From NCBI RefSeq assembly GCF_963662255.1, contig NC_085046.1, forward strand, positions 137,593,762 to 137,657,761: a stretch of DNA of 64,000 bases. Direction: 5' to 3'. The notes beneath the pieces are model-generated. The model had not been told where the DNA came from and did no database searches. It worked only from the letters and a program-made list of their open reading frames with translations. The DNA comes from Cinclus cinclus (lineage: Eukaryota > Chordata > Aves > Passeriformes > Cinclidae). Positions 1 to 14,592 of the stretch are shown here, piece by piece (the stretch's first letter is position 1; every line of letters starts with the position of its first letter). A program made the translations under genes and the position numbers.

Positions 1-1965
1 TGTGAACCACTGAGGATTTACAGAGAAGCCACTAACTCTGCTCAATTACTCCACACTTAGGAATTTTACATTTTCAGGATGGCCAAATATGTTTGGGAAG
101 AAGAAACTAAATTAGGGGAACAGGTAAACTAAATTAGGAGTATGCTCAAAGAAACTCTTAATTTTCCAGCAATACTACGTAAAATTTCTGAAAATACATA
201 TGACAGTAAAAAGAATAATCAATTCTTGCTACTGAACTGAAAGCTCAATCAAATTAATTCTTCAACTTAGCTGCTCTAAAAATTCTACAAGACTGAATTT
301 CAGTTCTGTTCTTATGCATATGCTTTCTCTATTAAAATATTTGTAAGAAATATTTTTCAACAGAACACTGAAAATTGTGCTGTTCCTCTCTGACATTCTG
401 CTATCCTTTTTTTCTACCTAACATTTTGCTTTATTTGCTATTTCAAAAATAATCAGGGTATGAAGGTTTGTCAGTGTTTTACAAATCAAACATGCCCATC
501 AAAACATTTTTATACTCTTAGAGCTACAAGTTATTTCCCTTGTTAGCTAGGAATAGCAAAACATGAAGCCAGTTTAATCAAAATTAAGGCTGTTTAGAAG
601 GCAAATAAACTCTCGATTTAATGCGCTATTTGAAAAGTTTTTAAATGCCTCAGAGACAAAGAGCTAAGTTTTATTCTTTATCCACAAACTTTACTTCATC
701 TAAGTTGAAGTGGATGCTTTCAATTCTTCCCCTGACTATGGTAAAAGAACAAAGAAAGAAAGAGCTTTGGCTGAAAACTGTCTTTTCCTTTAAGTATAAT
801 AATTTTCAATTCTTTCTCTTGTAACGGGTGATTCATCCTAAGCTTTCACTTTCATAAAACACACATCTACACACATACACTCTTCCATTGCATTTATAAG
901 CTCTGCTAGAGCTGAGTATTTAAATACTTTAATGCTGCTAGGATTGAGTAACTACTAAAATCTATAAAAACAACAGGATTTTCTATAAGACTCTATAAGG
1001 AGTAATAAATCAAGAATATTATTCCTTCTAAACACTTATTATCATGTGAAACTATTAAATATGAAAATAATGATCTCTTGGTCACTTCAAAATTAAGTAA
1101 TTCAAATACAATTTTTTTAACACCAAAGCACTCTGATGTATATTACCAAGATCTTGAATTTTCTCTCAAATTTTTGTACACTATTCATTGTTTGTTTTGT
1201 ACAAAACAAGGTGATAGCTATCTGATCCAAAAAGCCTGATAAACAATTTGCTTTCTCATGACATTTTCCTAACTTATTTTACTTAGCAGGGCGCCTAGTT
1301 TGCTGCTCCCTGTTGACACTGTGAGGACCCAGGTATTTTTACCCTTCCAGGAAGCACAGGAGCACTGACAGTGGCTATGCCTGCAGCCACCAGTGAACTG
1401 AAGAAATTGAGGGGTGGCATCTCTACCTATGCTTTGTTCCCAGTTACATTTTCTCTTGTCTGGCAGTGCAAGACTATGGGGATAGTTTCCCTAAATCTCT
1501 GGCCATATAAAACAAAGAAATTATCTCTACTCTATTTGAAACTAAAGCAAGACCTTCTCAGCTGCTGCAACAACCAGTTCAAACCTAGAAATGTTATCAA
1601 TGACTTGGGGCTGCTGTCAACTCCTCTGAATCAGAAGTTCAAGCCCAAACAGTTTATTCCTGAGTCTTGTCCGTTCAGCTCCCGAAATTCTGGAGCTGAG
1701 GGAGGGGATGGGGCATGAGCGAAAGGAGCAGTTACACCCATTCATGCAGAAAGCCTCCCCTGTGGAGCATTTCTCCATCTCTCCTTCAAAATCTCAAATT
1801 TAAAATATCAAGGATAGGATTTGGAATGCTACCAAGCCAAAAATATCACACCATAATGGCAAAGGTAATGAAAACTTAAAATGCTTTCAAAGGATACAAC
1901 AGCACTTTTTCCCAAGCAGACATTCTTATGACAAAAGCTAAGTTGAAAACACTGCTAAACATTAC
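1..1965 (-). other. EIF3H: EIF3H intron 7, 5' part
   Basis: AT-rich intron running off the left edge. I looked for the last coding exon, expected to encode a NTYCQNIKEF-like sequence and the stop codon, and did not find it. I recognise no repeat. A plus-strand open frame of 115 codons at 1371-1718 lies antisense to the gene and resembles no family I know. Confidence 0.85.
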
Positions 1966-2098
1966 CTGCAATCAGGAGTGACTCCATTCTTGGAGGTGGC
2001 TGTGGTGGTTTAAATAGCTTATTGATGTCCTCCTCAGGAAGAGGGGGCTCTCCTCGGCTTTGACGCTGTATATTTTCTTGCTGACGTCTCTGCTGATA
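1966..2098 (-). CDS. EIF3H: EIF3H exon 7
   Basis: 133 bp: 44 codons from [16 protein letters not shown] to RMESLLIA plus the first base of a Gly codon. The minus-strand acceptor is ttttcag before TATCAGC, and the donor is GTAATG. It corresponds to human residues about 277-321: a Gln/Arg-rich stretch, an acidic turn ([10 protein letters not shown]) and a proline-rich [11 protein letters not shown] segment. The next exon, about 32 codons with the stop codon, is not found between 1 and 1965 and must lie off the left edge. Confidence 0.97.
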
Positions 2099-5000
2099 CT
2101 GAAAATAAAACAACAGAATCAAAATGCAGCAGGACTTACTGCAAAAAAAATTTCTTTTCAGATGATTCCTAAAAACCAGCAAGTATGTTTTAAAAATTAC
2201 ATTATTTAATGCAATTCAGGTTACTACAAACAATATAAGGAAAATCACAGTTTATTTCAATTCACTGGCAACAAGGCATTCCCCATCCCACACACACTGA
2301 CACTTTAAATAAGCGAGATAATGGAGAAACATATAGTAGTGAGGTAGTGGGGTTAGCTTCTGAAATTTTTCAGAGATAAATACAGTATCTGATGGAAAGA
2401 ATAGAGCATAGTTGATAAAGGCCTCCACCACCCCACACAACAGAGAAAAGCAAGGTTGGAATATGTAGGAATGAGAAGCCACCACCTCAGATAGTTGCAC
2501 AAACCAGAAATTCTCCATTTTATGCAAGTTAAAGGCCAAAACAATATTAATGTAAGAGGGAAAGAGAACTTGATTAAATAAGGTATTTTAAGATGAAAAA
2601 TATTAACTCTAAACTGAGAACAAAGTGGTGGCTGAAACCAAGCATAATGGTTCACTCCTCCATTAATATGCTAGAATAGCAGCTTGCAAAAGTTTTTCTG
2701 ACACATATATAAAAAAATTTGTTTTCCGTACTTCTCTTTGCCATAGATTACTTAAACTTTATAAAAATTGAGACAAACATTTCTGCAGCTATCAGATAAA
2801 CACTTCTTCTTGGAAGCTCATAAATGCAGAACTATGTGAGATTTCATACTGTATGTGGCAGCGAGGATTTAGTTATAAAGCTTGTCTTCGAAGTCCTCAT
2901 ATTCAACACAACAAAAAAGTCTTTAAAATACTGAGACAAAGAGTACAGAGTGTTTTCTCTCACTTACTTAAATGTATCTGTGATCCAATGAGTTTGAAAA
3001 CAGTTCTTACTTGGTGGCACAATCAAATGAGGTAATTTTTTTTCCAGTAGTAGCGACAAATACATGTTTTTGGATGATGCTAAAAATAAAATCTGAAATG
3101 CCCATATTTGTATGTGAATTGCATGTAGTTTCTTCTTTCTTTGCATTACCCCATTCACTTCTCAGCAGTCTGTCTATTATTCTTTATTGAAATGGCTCAC
3201 TCTTAATCACAATTGCTCCATTCTAGAAATGAAGTTACGACCACTAAGTATGCTGCAATAAGCCACTACTAAAGCAGCTATAGTTAGCAAAGAAATTAAG
3301 TGAGACACCATGGAACCTACTCTGCTCTGCTTTTCAAAATAAATAGATCCCCTTGTTGTTAACAAAAACCTTTGAAGTAAATGCCATCTTTCTATTCGAA
3401 CTAGGCAATAGAGGGGAAAAAATTTCTGAAGATAACATGCATGAAGCTTCTATGTCCTTCAGAATTCCATGGTCAGGACAGACCATCGATCATTTGCTGC
3501 TTCCCTAAAATATTCCCTAGCTACACTTTACTTATGTGAAAAAAAGCAATTTTGATTTTAACATAGTCAGTGATGAGGCATTTTACATGAACAATAGGTG
3601 CTCTTTTTAATAATCACTTACTTTGTGTGGCAATACCCACAACATTTTATCTTAAAAATGATCTGGCCCATTTTCTGCTGGCCAATATTGAATCTTGCCA
3701 TATCTCTGTCTGCTAGATAAGAGTTCAAATTTATTCTTCATGCAGGTATCTCCTGAGTAAGCAAGTAATTTGTTAACTTATCACATCATGTGAATTCTGT
3801 TCACCAAAATCTTCTCTCCAGGCTTTCAAATAATTCTCATAGTGCTTTTTTCCAATTTACCACCAACCTCCTACAGTCAGATAGAGCATTGCTTTATCTG
3901 TGCATCAAGAACAAAGAACATAATGCTGTCTCCAAAAACCAGAATAGCTAAGGTTGGAAGGGACCTCTGGAAATTACCTTGTCCAATCCTTCCGCTCAAG
4001 CAGGGTCACATAGTGATGTTCTTCATACTCAAGATTCCCTCATCAATTTAATTCTAATTCACTAATGCTATGGATTTTAAAGAGGCCCTTTGGCACCAGG
4101 AATTGAAAGTCAGCATCACCCAATCAGCATCACTGTTTTTTGATACTAAAATGCCCTTTTCGATCAGAGAACAGTCCAACTTCTTCACAGTCCACTGGAG
4201 AGTGTTTCTTTATTTCTAGATGCATGACTACATGTGATGGTACTAAGACGCAGTTTGATTTGGAGCAAAACTTGTAGTTCCACCTCTTCTTATTCCAGTG
4301 TCCATGGTGTATTTATAAGTTATTTTGTTTTATCACAAATCATTAATAAACATGCAAAATAGCAAAGAAAGCTAAATCCATGCCACATGTCACTAGAAGT
4401 GAATCAATTTGGTAACTGCCCAATGACTAACCCATTTTATAAATCTTCTCGTATTGGGTTTGTGTGGCAAGACTTTGGGAACAGGGAGGCTACAGGGGTG
4501 GATTCTGTGAAAAGCTGCCAGAAGCTGCCCCCACATCCAATATGGCCAACAGCAGCTGGCTCTGAGATGGACCCACCACTAACCAAGGCCAAGCCTCACA
4601 GTGACAGCAACAGCACTTTTGGGATAAAGCATTTCAGATGGGAGGAAAAAGGGGGGAAAAATGCCAGCCAAGAGAGAAGAATGAGAGTATATGAGAGAAA
4701 CAGCCCTGCAGACACCAAGGTCAGTGAGGAAGGAGATTCCCCTGCAGCCTGTGGTGCAGAACATGGTGAGGCAGCTGTGCCCCTGCAACCCATGGAGCAG
4801 GGAAGGAATGTGAGAGGACCTACCCCTGAGGAAGAAGAAGGAGAGAACATTAGGACTGAAGTTGAGTCCAAAAAGTAGTGAGGTGAAAGGAAGGTGTTTT
4901 AAGATTTGGGCTCATTTCTCATCACACTACTCTGATTTGATTGGTAATAAACTAAACTAATTGCCCAAGTCAAGCCTCTTTTGCTTGAGATGGTAATTAG

Positions 5001-8000
5001 TGTGTGATCTCTCCCTGCCCTTAGATCAACCCATGAGACTTCCATATTTTTCCTCCCATGCCCAGCTGGCTTTCTACAGCATTTGGAACCCAGCCAGAGT
5101 CAACCCACCACACTGCTTAAACGGTGTATTTTTTAAAGATCTTGCTTAGATCCTAATTCATCTGTCTTGGATAACGCAACCCAAACTATTTTGTGGAAAA
5201 AAAATGCTCTCGTTTAGGTTTCTCCATGTTACCAACCTGATGTTTCTGCTGCTGCTGCTTGCTTACGTTCCTCAGGTAGGTGTTGTATTTAACAATGTCT
5301 TGGCTCATCTCATCCACTCTGTCCATCAGCAGCTGCAGACTCTTCCCAAGGTGATTACTGAAATACAAAAAACATTCATGAAAGATTAAATTTACTACTA
5401 AAAATAAAGATTTAAAATTTAAAATCCATTCTGTCTCTTGATCAGTATTTCTGCACTAATGGCACCATTTGCAAAATTTTAAGTTCCTGTTTATCTTTTT
5501 TCATATATTTATTTCATTATACTTTACAAGGCATCTCCTCCTCTAGCATCTTTGCCTCACTGCAAATACCAAGTTTAAGTGTTTTGTTCTTTCCAGTAAC
5601 CTCACAGTAATAAAAAAAACAATGCCCTGCATAAATTTACAGTTATTAGAGATGCAGGTCATACATCTAAAACAAAAAGCCTGATGCTTTTGTGACATGC
5701 AACCTAAGCAACACTCCGGGAGATGTGCTCAAAGTATTTTGCTTCAAATTACTTTTTAGAATTCACTACCTGAATTTGGTTTTTCACAAATTTTTAATTA
5801 TCTGTCTGTTAAATATTATTCTGAATAAGAATAGTTAAATACTCTTCAGAACTCCATCTCATTAACTAGTCTATCAAACCATGCCCGGAAGTTCAGCAGA
5901 CATGGTTTGATCCTAGCTGTTGAGAGGGAGTGCTGCCTCCTGTCCAGCCAGCTCCACATTCCATACCACAGGCAACATGGAAGCAGCAGGCTGGGCGCGT
6001 CCAGTTCCAGTTATGCGATCTACTGCCTTGGCCAGACAAATGCAGTCTGTTAAACAACTTTTATTGTTACCATTTTTAGTAATAGATTCAGTATTTTGCA
6101 GGAATGTTCAACTTAAGGTATACCTTCCAAGTCAAAGTTTTGGAAGTTTTTAGGTTGGTGCCCATGGAGACATCCTCCTAAATTGTAGACAGTGTAGAGC
6201 AGTGAAAGAAGGACACTTTCTGCTCCCTATTGATCCCTTTGATCAGAAGCTGGTTTGCTGGCTCTGTTGTGCTACTTGGCTGAACACCAACAACTTAAAA
6301 GCTAAACTCCATCTTTCTCTTGCTCAATTGAAATCCACTAATATTCATGAAGTTTCTTTCCAATTATAAGTTTGGTGCACTTCGGTGTCAGAATCATATC
6401 CTTCAATCACTATTTCACCATGTTATCTGAGATTATTCTCTCTTCTTTCACAACACTTTCCTATCATGCTACAGCCTATGGATGGGAGAAACTGCACCTG
6501 GAAGACACAGGCATTAAGTCAAAACAGAACCACATACGCAATACTATGCACATCCCTCCCTAAGTGTAAATTATTCCACAAATCCATAGAACTCACAGCT
6601 GGAGATGGAAGCTGGTCATGCACTTAAGAATACCTGAAGAGAAAAGAGCTGGAGACACCCTCATCTCTGAGTGCAAGGACAGCCGTTTCACTAAGCTGCT
6701 CACTGGAACAAAGGTCTGCATCAGGAACTTCAGACCACAATTTATTTACAAGCCAGAGTGTTAAATCTCACTTGCGTACAGAGGCAGATGGTGAGGAGGA
6801 TTTTAGCTCCACAGCAGCAAGAAAGGCGCCACTATAATAATTATTTTTAAACTTCTTGGAGTTTTTTTTTGGTTGAACATTTTAAGCACATGATATTTAG
6901 AACTGTGGAATACTGCCATGGCTAGAGGCGTGCACGTTTTCAGTTTTTTATACAGTTTATATTGTATGGAGTTAGTGTTAGAACTGGATATTATCAGATA
7001 TGCCTGTGTAGGTACACACTAATAGTCTTGTAAGCTATGTACACAACAGAAATACATAATTATTTTACAGACAGTATCCATGTGAAATATAGCTGGTTAC
7101 AAAGAATGATTTTATGTGAATCTCTTTGGGACCAGCTTAGTACAACAGAGCACAGAAACAGAGAGTTATTGTCAGAAGTTGCAGTAACACAGTGTTTGCT
7201 CTCATTGCTAGGGCAACAAAAAACAGATAACTTAAACAGATGTGAACTGAGACATGAAGTGATAAGTATGCTGCAAATACACGACCAGCTTTTTCCTCAG
7301 TTCTCATGTAGCTGATACCCTCTTTTGCTCCATCTCTTAAAAAAATAGAAAGACAAATAGGAACCAGTTTGTCAAAATGTGTATGTACAATCTCTGTGCA
7401 AGTTTTATTCAGCTGAAGTTTATTCCGCTGATACTTAGGAAGTTAGACCACATTGCCCCAGCCCATAACACTCATCATACACTTAATCTGCCCAAAGGGT
7501 GCTTTAGACACTCCATACGCTGTGCATTCCCTACAGAAGATCTCAAAGATCACACCGCCAGGTACCTAAATGCCCCTTATGCATCAATACAACTAAAAAA
7601 AGAAAATTAAAAAAACCAAATATATTTCAAAATGTGGTGCCAGTAAGTGCTACTTGCATCCTTACCTAGACTCACTTCCCTACAGGGCTCTGTGACTGTC
7701 AAGCGTAGACAATGTGGAGCTCAGTACCTGTATTTGTTGTTCTGGGGGGATCAGTAATAAAGAAACTGCAATTTCAATGGCTGCATTTCAGTCAGCAGAT
7801 TCAGCAAAAGAGTCAATTAAATTGAGTTTACATTTAAATTAACAAGTAATGCAGACCAACAGGAACAGCTCTATAAAGAAAAACAGCTGGTGCTGAGAAA
7901 CCAATGGCCATACTACATGTGTTTGTGGGGGGTTCTTATCACTACTTCTGACATAGTCCAGTGATCTGAAAGTAGCTGAGGCACAGTAATTATCCTCCCA

Positions 8001-11000
8001 AAGCCTCTTTTCAGTTTAGTTTCATCTGAAACAAATCAGGTCTGAGATCAAGCAGTCGTGATCATCTGAGAGCACTCTCGAATTGAGCTAGAAGACAGCT
8101 CCACCTTTAAGATAGCACCAAGAGACCACCACTCCTCTGGTACAGTGAATCTTCATGGAAGAAAACTATCAGCTTTCATACTAAGCATCATGAAGTCCCC
8201 CCTCTCACATGGGGACTGTGTTCTTTTTTGTGAAGAAATATAGATAATAAAAGAGGGGAGAAAATTAAAAATCAGAAAAATACCTGCCATGTGGATTCTT
8301 ACACATCTAATGTAGAATAATTTAATGTAAGAGCACTCCTTCAACACAATTGTGACCAGAATCATGGATCTGTAAAGAGTGACCCATAAAACTTGTGGAA
8401 ATTTATCATTTGAGACTTATTTGTGTAGCTTAGATAGCTCAATTAGAAATGCCCCAAAATAACAAACACATATCAACTGCCAAAGGGAAACTGTCAAAGC
8501 CTCTTTACATCACAAAACACACTAGAAACTATAGTCTGGAAAGCAATTTCTTGAGCTGTGCATTTTTGCTGTAACCCCAGCATGTGATGGGGTATAATTG
8601 TTGACCCACAAGGGCAGATATCTGATCAGGTCATTGACTCATTGTTTACTTCCTTGTTTAACAATTATCAAATACAAGGATCAATTAATTCTGAGGGTGA
8701 GAAGTAGAAACCTCTGAGCAGAGTAGCCTAATCTGCAGATAACAGTGATGGTCTTTCCTGTCTTGTTCTTCGTGCTGGTGAGCCCTGCATTTGGCAGTGA
8801 TGCAGTCCAGCCTCCAAAGAAGGAGCTACACATTAACTGAACTCACAGCCTCACTGCACAAGGGCATCCTCTGAGGATACTGGTTAAGAGATCTTAATAT
8901 AAGCCTTCCTCTTCCCAAGGGAGTGCTCATACTACCAGAGCCTCCCTTTGCAGATATATTTTAAGGAGAGCAAAGGTCCAGTTCACTGTTGCCAGCAAAG
9001 GCAGTTTAAGAGAGGCCAGCATCTCCCTCTTTACCCAAAGGTTACAGCACTCTGAGCTGTATAGATTCAGCTGTTTGCGTGGGCATGCTTCAAACTTGTT
9101 CAGTGAAACAGTCTACTGCAAATGCAAAAACACCCTCTGTTGGGGTTTCTATCCTTTTTTTTTATTTATTTTCTTTTTTTTTTTTTGGGAGGAAGAGGGA
9201 AAAGCTGAAACAGAGGAGTGGGAGTCTGACTTTTTCCATCAGACTATTACACAAAAGCCATATTCTGAAACATATGAGTAAATAAAAATCTTTGAGGGTG
9301 GGAGGGATGTAGAGATGAAATGGGGCTAGTGGGGAGAAACAAGGCAAGCAGCTGGGACTGGAACCTCAAACTGGCTCCACTTCTGTAGTATTCATAATGG
9401 GGAACTGCACATGAAGCCCATATTTACTTCAGCATCTTTAATCAGAAAAGAACTCCAGACACACTTGCTAAAGGTCTGAAACACCCAAAATGAAGCTTCA
9501 AGTCAGTCACTCAAGCCTCAAAGAGAAGCAGCAATTCCTGTGGCTCCCAGTGCCCATGCCCTGCTCACTAGTTCTGCCTGTCTCTGGGTGCAGCCCCCGC
9601 GTCTCAGCTGGCACAGCCTGGCCTGGGAGACTGTGTTTGTCTGCTCCTCTGAGACCTGAGTCACGCTGCTGCAGCCAGGCACTGAATTTTGGGCTATGCC
9701 AATTCTGAAGCTGGAGATGTGCAAAAAAGACAGCCCCCTAAACTTGCCTACAATTGCCATAATTGGACCCCCCTCACTTATTTAATTTTATTTTGCTTGT
9801 ACCATGGCTAAGGAAGATGAGAACAAGGAATAGCAAGAGGAAGTGTTAGAAAATGCTGTATTTGCTGCTCATTTTTTCCACTTTCCATCAGCTCCACTGA
9901 GGCCCCTCTCAGTCACTGCTTTTTGGGAAAGATGCCATCCTGTACAGAATTTTCCTCCTGGTGGGAACAGTTTTGGGTGGATTAGAGAAGTACTGCTGGG
10001 CAAAGCACATCTTTTTGATTAAAAATTTGTAAGGTATGTTCCCACCACTTAGCAGAACTTGTTTTACATCTCAGCATTTCAGCCTGAGTTCAACCTGTGC
10101 TGTTTAAGAGGATTTTGTTTGAATGAGATATGTAAGTCAAGAGTCTTGAGTTCCATTCTGTTTTCTATTCTGACTTTGATGTGTGCCTTTGGGCAACGCA
10201 TTTACTCTCTCTGTGTCAGGTTCCCCCATCTGCAAATTAGAGATTTCCATAATTATCTTAATAATCCGTAAAGTACATTGAGAGTTTTGAATAAGCAGTG
10301 CAATATATAAAGTTTAATACTGTCCTTAAAAGCCAAAGCAACCCTTATGTTACTTCTGCAAAAATGCTGCATCTGATGTTTGAAAAATATAACTGCCAAG
10401 TAGATGTTAGTGCAGTAAATGTTCAGCACATGTTTGCTTCTACTGACGCACACTATTAGAAAAATTGCTTGAGACAAATTGAGATATTATAGAACAACCC
10501 TATTACGAAGCTAGACCACAAAAAAGCTTTTTTTAATTTAAACTAGATCATCAATAGAATAAGGAAGAGATGGATGAGAATGAGAAAGTTGGTTGTAATT
10601 ACTTCTCTGAAGATCTGGAACATTATCTGACAGGATTTTAATTCTTGAGTCTCTATCAAAAGACTGGCAGTACTCCAAAGTCTTCAAGACATTTTGGTCC
10701 TTAAGGGCAGCAGGATAACTTTGAGTAAAAGGCCTTTACTTGCTATTACTTGCTAGCCTTGTGCTAGTCTGCTTTCAACTACTTTGCCTAGAGTAAATTC
10801 ACGTTTCACAAGAGAAACACAACTTTATGTCCAAAAAAATGAATTACTATATACAATTATCACAAATATACTTCAAATGGAGAAAGATACTAAGATGTAA
10901 GTAAAGTACCTCAAATAGGTAGAGCTTTAAACTCAGACAAGGTGGGTGACTGAACATGTGAAAATCTTGAGGAAGCAAGCTCTCCAGAAGAGAGGAACTA

Positions 11001-14000
11001 TGGGTAAGTAATTTTATTGCCAAAATCATTGCTTCAGAGAGTGTAAAAGTTCAGAGATGCTCCCAAAATCCAAAACTTCAAATAAACAAAGTAACAACAA
11101 AAACCTGAGCAAAAAAAAAATAAACTAACAAAAACCCCCAAACAAACAGAAACCCCACACAATCAAGCAAAACAAACTAAGAGAAAAACCAAAAATCAAG
11201 GCCAAACACAAAAAGTAGCTCTGAAGTTACTGTCGACAACAGCAAAGTTAAGTGATGAAGATATACACCAAAATTAAAAGTTGCTTTCTGAATGTTTTAG
11301 CCTAAACTGCTGAAAGAAAAAATTAAGGAAAATGTGAAAATAAAACTCCATAATAGTGGAGGTTTGGACTCCCTACTTCAGGTAATATATTCTTTGACAG
11401 AGTAACCTTCGTAGCTGAATTCAAATAACAACTACCTAATATTTCAGCAGGCAGTACAAGTCACCTAACCTTGACTAAACAAGCATTAAAGTGCTTTAAT
11501 TTGCCACCTGCTTTGCTAGTTATACCAATACAAAATATCATTGAAAGTAACCTGCCTGATAACTAAAAGCAGCTATCAAATATTAAAAAAAGGACACATG
11601 CGAAAACTTCCAAACAACTCAGTGGAGTAATTTCCAAAACTTTATCTCTTTCAAACCAAACTAAGCATCTTAAGTTCCTCAATGAGACCACATAAGCTTG
11701 AAAAATCTACCAGGAAAGTCTGTTTTTAGTTTTTTACTTCTCTTGTTCACCTTTCATTCCCTTAACTGATACAAAGACCAATCCAAAAGCCTGTCTTGCA
11801 TCAGACGTTTAATACCAGAATGGAAAGTAATTTGCAGTTCTTATCTTCTACCTTGAGTCAAGACAGTGGCACACAACAGTTATTACATAGGACATAAAGC
11901 TGTGATTTGTGATCTGTTCAAATTGCTTTCCATTTCCAGAATTGTATTGTGTCACTAGCAGCAGCCCTTACTAGATCCAGGATGCCAGGTAGTCCCAACC
12001 CTTTTTACAGGAGGAAACCCAAAGAAACAATCAAGGGCAATGCTGTCAGGTAACCTGCAAACCTTCTGTATCCTCAGCATGGTCCTCCTTTTCATGGTAA
12101 AGTGATAGAGCTCACAAGGAATCAAATCATTTTCATCTCCTACATCCAGTGCTCACCCTCTCCTCAAATGGGAAAAGCTTTGTGATCTTTAACCATGGAA
12201 AGAAAATTACTCACAGAACACCTGCAGAGTCAAACAGACTGAGTACCTTGGCAAGAATTCTTCACTTCATTAATTCCAATGTGCAAAGTAACAACTTTAC
12301 TGGACAGAATTATTGACCAAGTATTACTTGTGGCATTTGTAAATACCCCAGCAGAGTTCAACCCTCTATCTGTTTTCTCTTGATCACTTTCTCTAAAAGC
12401 TATCGGATTCCCCAAAATATCCACACAAGCTCAAGAAGGTAAAGGGAAAGTAGGGAAAATCTCTGCTAACTTGGGCAACATAGGGACCACAAGAAATACA
12501 TCAATTAACTTCATCCTTACCTGATGGAAGAGGGAGGGGGAGCGGGAGAAAAAAAGGAAAAAGAAAAAAGGCAACTAAGATCAGAATCTTGGCAGACAAT
12601 AATACCTTGATGCCAAAGCAGTGTTTTACCCCCAAAATCTATTAATGAACACAACCCAGCTTCTACATGCAACAAGATACACAAAATAATGCAGTATCTC
12701 GTTATTTTGGTCAGACCAATAATCCAACTGTATTGTGTTGTGTAAGATTTAAGAACCACCAAATTTTTGATCATACTGCTAGAAATCATGCCTACTTTGT
12801 TATCAAAAGTGTATTTTCAGGGCAAAGTGCTACAAGAAGTTGTTCTTAGACAAAGTTATGAACAGATCATTTTATAAACTCTTAATTGCTGACATCATGA
12901 ATGCTGGCTGTCATGACAGTCACTGGCATTTTTGCCAGTTTCTCAGAGCCTTTACCATTTTATTTTCAAATTCATCCTGCTACCAAAGTAAAAGAAACGC
13001 AATTTCTTTTTTATTAAAATAATTTATGTAATTACTTAAGGAATATTTAACAAAACCAATCTTTTTATAGATCTATTGACCTGAATTTTCTGAATGCCCA
13101 TATTTTCTTGAAGAAACTCACTCTTCTGAAAAATTTATACATTTCAAGCACTGCATGTGTATTAGGATTAGAGACTGAATTTAGTCCTTCAATCTAATGT
13201 TACAGTTTTACCATACAGCTTTTCCTTCAGCAAAAAAACATGAAGGGTAAAGTGTTAACCCCATTAAAAATCAAGGCAAAGCTTCCATGGACTGTAATGA
13301 GACTGGGATTTCACCCAAGGTGTTAAACTGTGGTTTGGGAAAGCGAATAAAAGTACATCCATTATTGTAACAAGTACTTACCTGCTAGCCAGACTGAGCA
13401 ACTCATGTCTATCGGCTACTGCGGATTTCTTTTCCAGTTCCCACAACATCACATTGATCAGGTATGAATTCTTAATTACGATAGGTACTTCTTCAAACAT
13501 GTTTTCATATGCAATATTTGCTTTCTTCAAGCTGTGAAAAACGTTATGGAATATTTACTAATATAAACAGTAACTCTCTTATTCTCTTTGTTGAACTGTT
13601 CCTCCAACAAACAACAATTTTGTAAAAATTCCTGATTTTCATAGTTCCACAATTAAACAAGAGTCAAATTTTGTTAAGAAAGCATTTGCATGGCTAAAAC
13701 CTCACATTTACAAAGACTAGGAAAAGCTGCTCTAGGAAAAACTCTCAGAAGACAAGCAGCTGCCTTGCTTGTTAATAGAATACCTACATGAAAAAGCCTT
13801 CAGCAAGAGACTGTACTGACAGGATTAACTCTGCCCCTTCCAAAATATTTTACTGATTTTCCTGCCACCAGTGTTTCTTAAACAGAACTGAACAGCTAGC
13901 TACCACATGAAGCTAAAATATCTTTAAATATCACAACTACTACAATTAAAAACGGTTTTCCCAACTGCTGAATAATTAAAATTTTTACTGACCAAAAAAA

Positions 14001-14560
14001 TTACATCCACAAAATATTGTAAGTTTTGAAATAATTAAATTCTGTGGTGAATATTAAAACATAAATTTTCAGTGTGCATTTTTTACAATATACATACAAA
14101 AAACTATTGCTATTGCTTTATAATAAAGTATATAAAGTAGACAGTAATACCTTTCATAAAATCTGCATATAAAAGCATGATTTAGATGCTTCTAAGGAAA
14201 TACAGCCTTAACTTCTTTATATTCATCCTGCATTTTGGAACAAAAACTTTTTTCTTTTTGCCTCCACCCCCCCCTTTTTTTTTTTGACTGATCAGATTTG
14301 TTTGTTTATCATTGGAGTTTTAGAATACATTTTTCCTCAAGGAAGGGATTTTAACAAGTGTTTGTTGATTTTGCCATTGAACACCAAGCACTTGGAGGCA
14401 AAGGATGCTAAGGGCCTACATCTGTAACAAGTAGCTAATCTTTTGAAACGGAGTAATTATCCTACTTTACTCCAGAAGATGGTGTCCCCATGGGAGAGTT
14501 AATTTGGAACAAATTAACACTAGGACAGCTATTCCAGAATACCTGTTCTATTTTAATTCT

Positions 14561-14592
<32 letters not shown>

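Larger units (their letters stand above)
2099..5236 (-). other. EIF3H: EIF3H intron 6 (3.1 kb)
   Basis: Intron between exons 6 and 7. It holds a short CR1 3' end (about 3935-4018) and an LTR-type insertion (about 4452-5111), each described separately. In 2099-3930 I see no recognisable repeat or exon. Confidence 0.9.
5358..13381 (-). other. EIF3H: EIF3H intron 5 (8.0 kb)
   Basis: Mostly AT-rich unique-looking sequence without exons. It holds a T-rich run near 9161-9187, a relatively GC-rich patch at about 9540-9690 that I cannot assign, a MIR-type SINE at about 10130-10285, an A/C-rich block at about 11095-11215, and a possible ancient repeat remnant at about 13256-13320. I recognise nothing else over 300 bp. 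Confidence 0.85.

Noticed and set aside
4387..4878. 163-codon plus-strand open frame
   Set aside because: It overlaps the 5' part of the LTR-type insertion and translates repeated LTR sequence; no known protein domain.
8153..8365. 70-codon minus-strand frame on the sense strand of EIF3H intron 5
   Set aside because: No splice-site context matching a known exon and no similarity to EIF3H or another family that I know.
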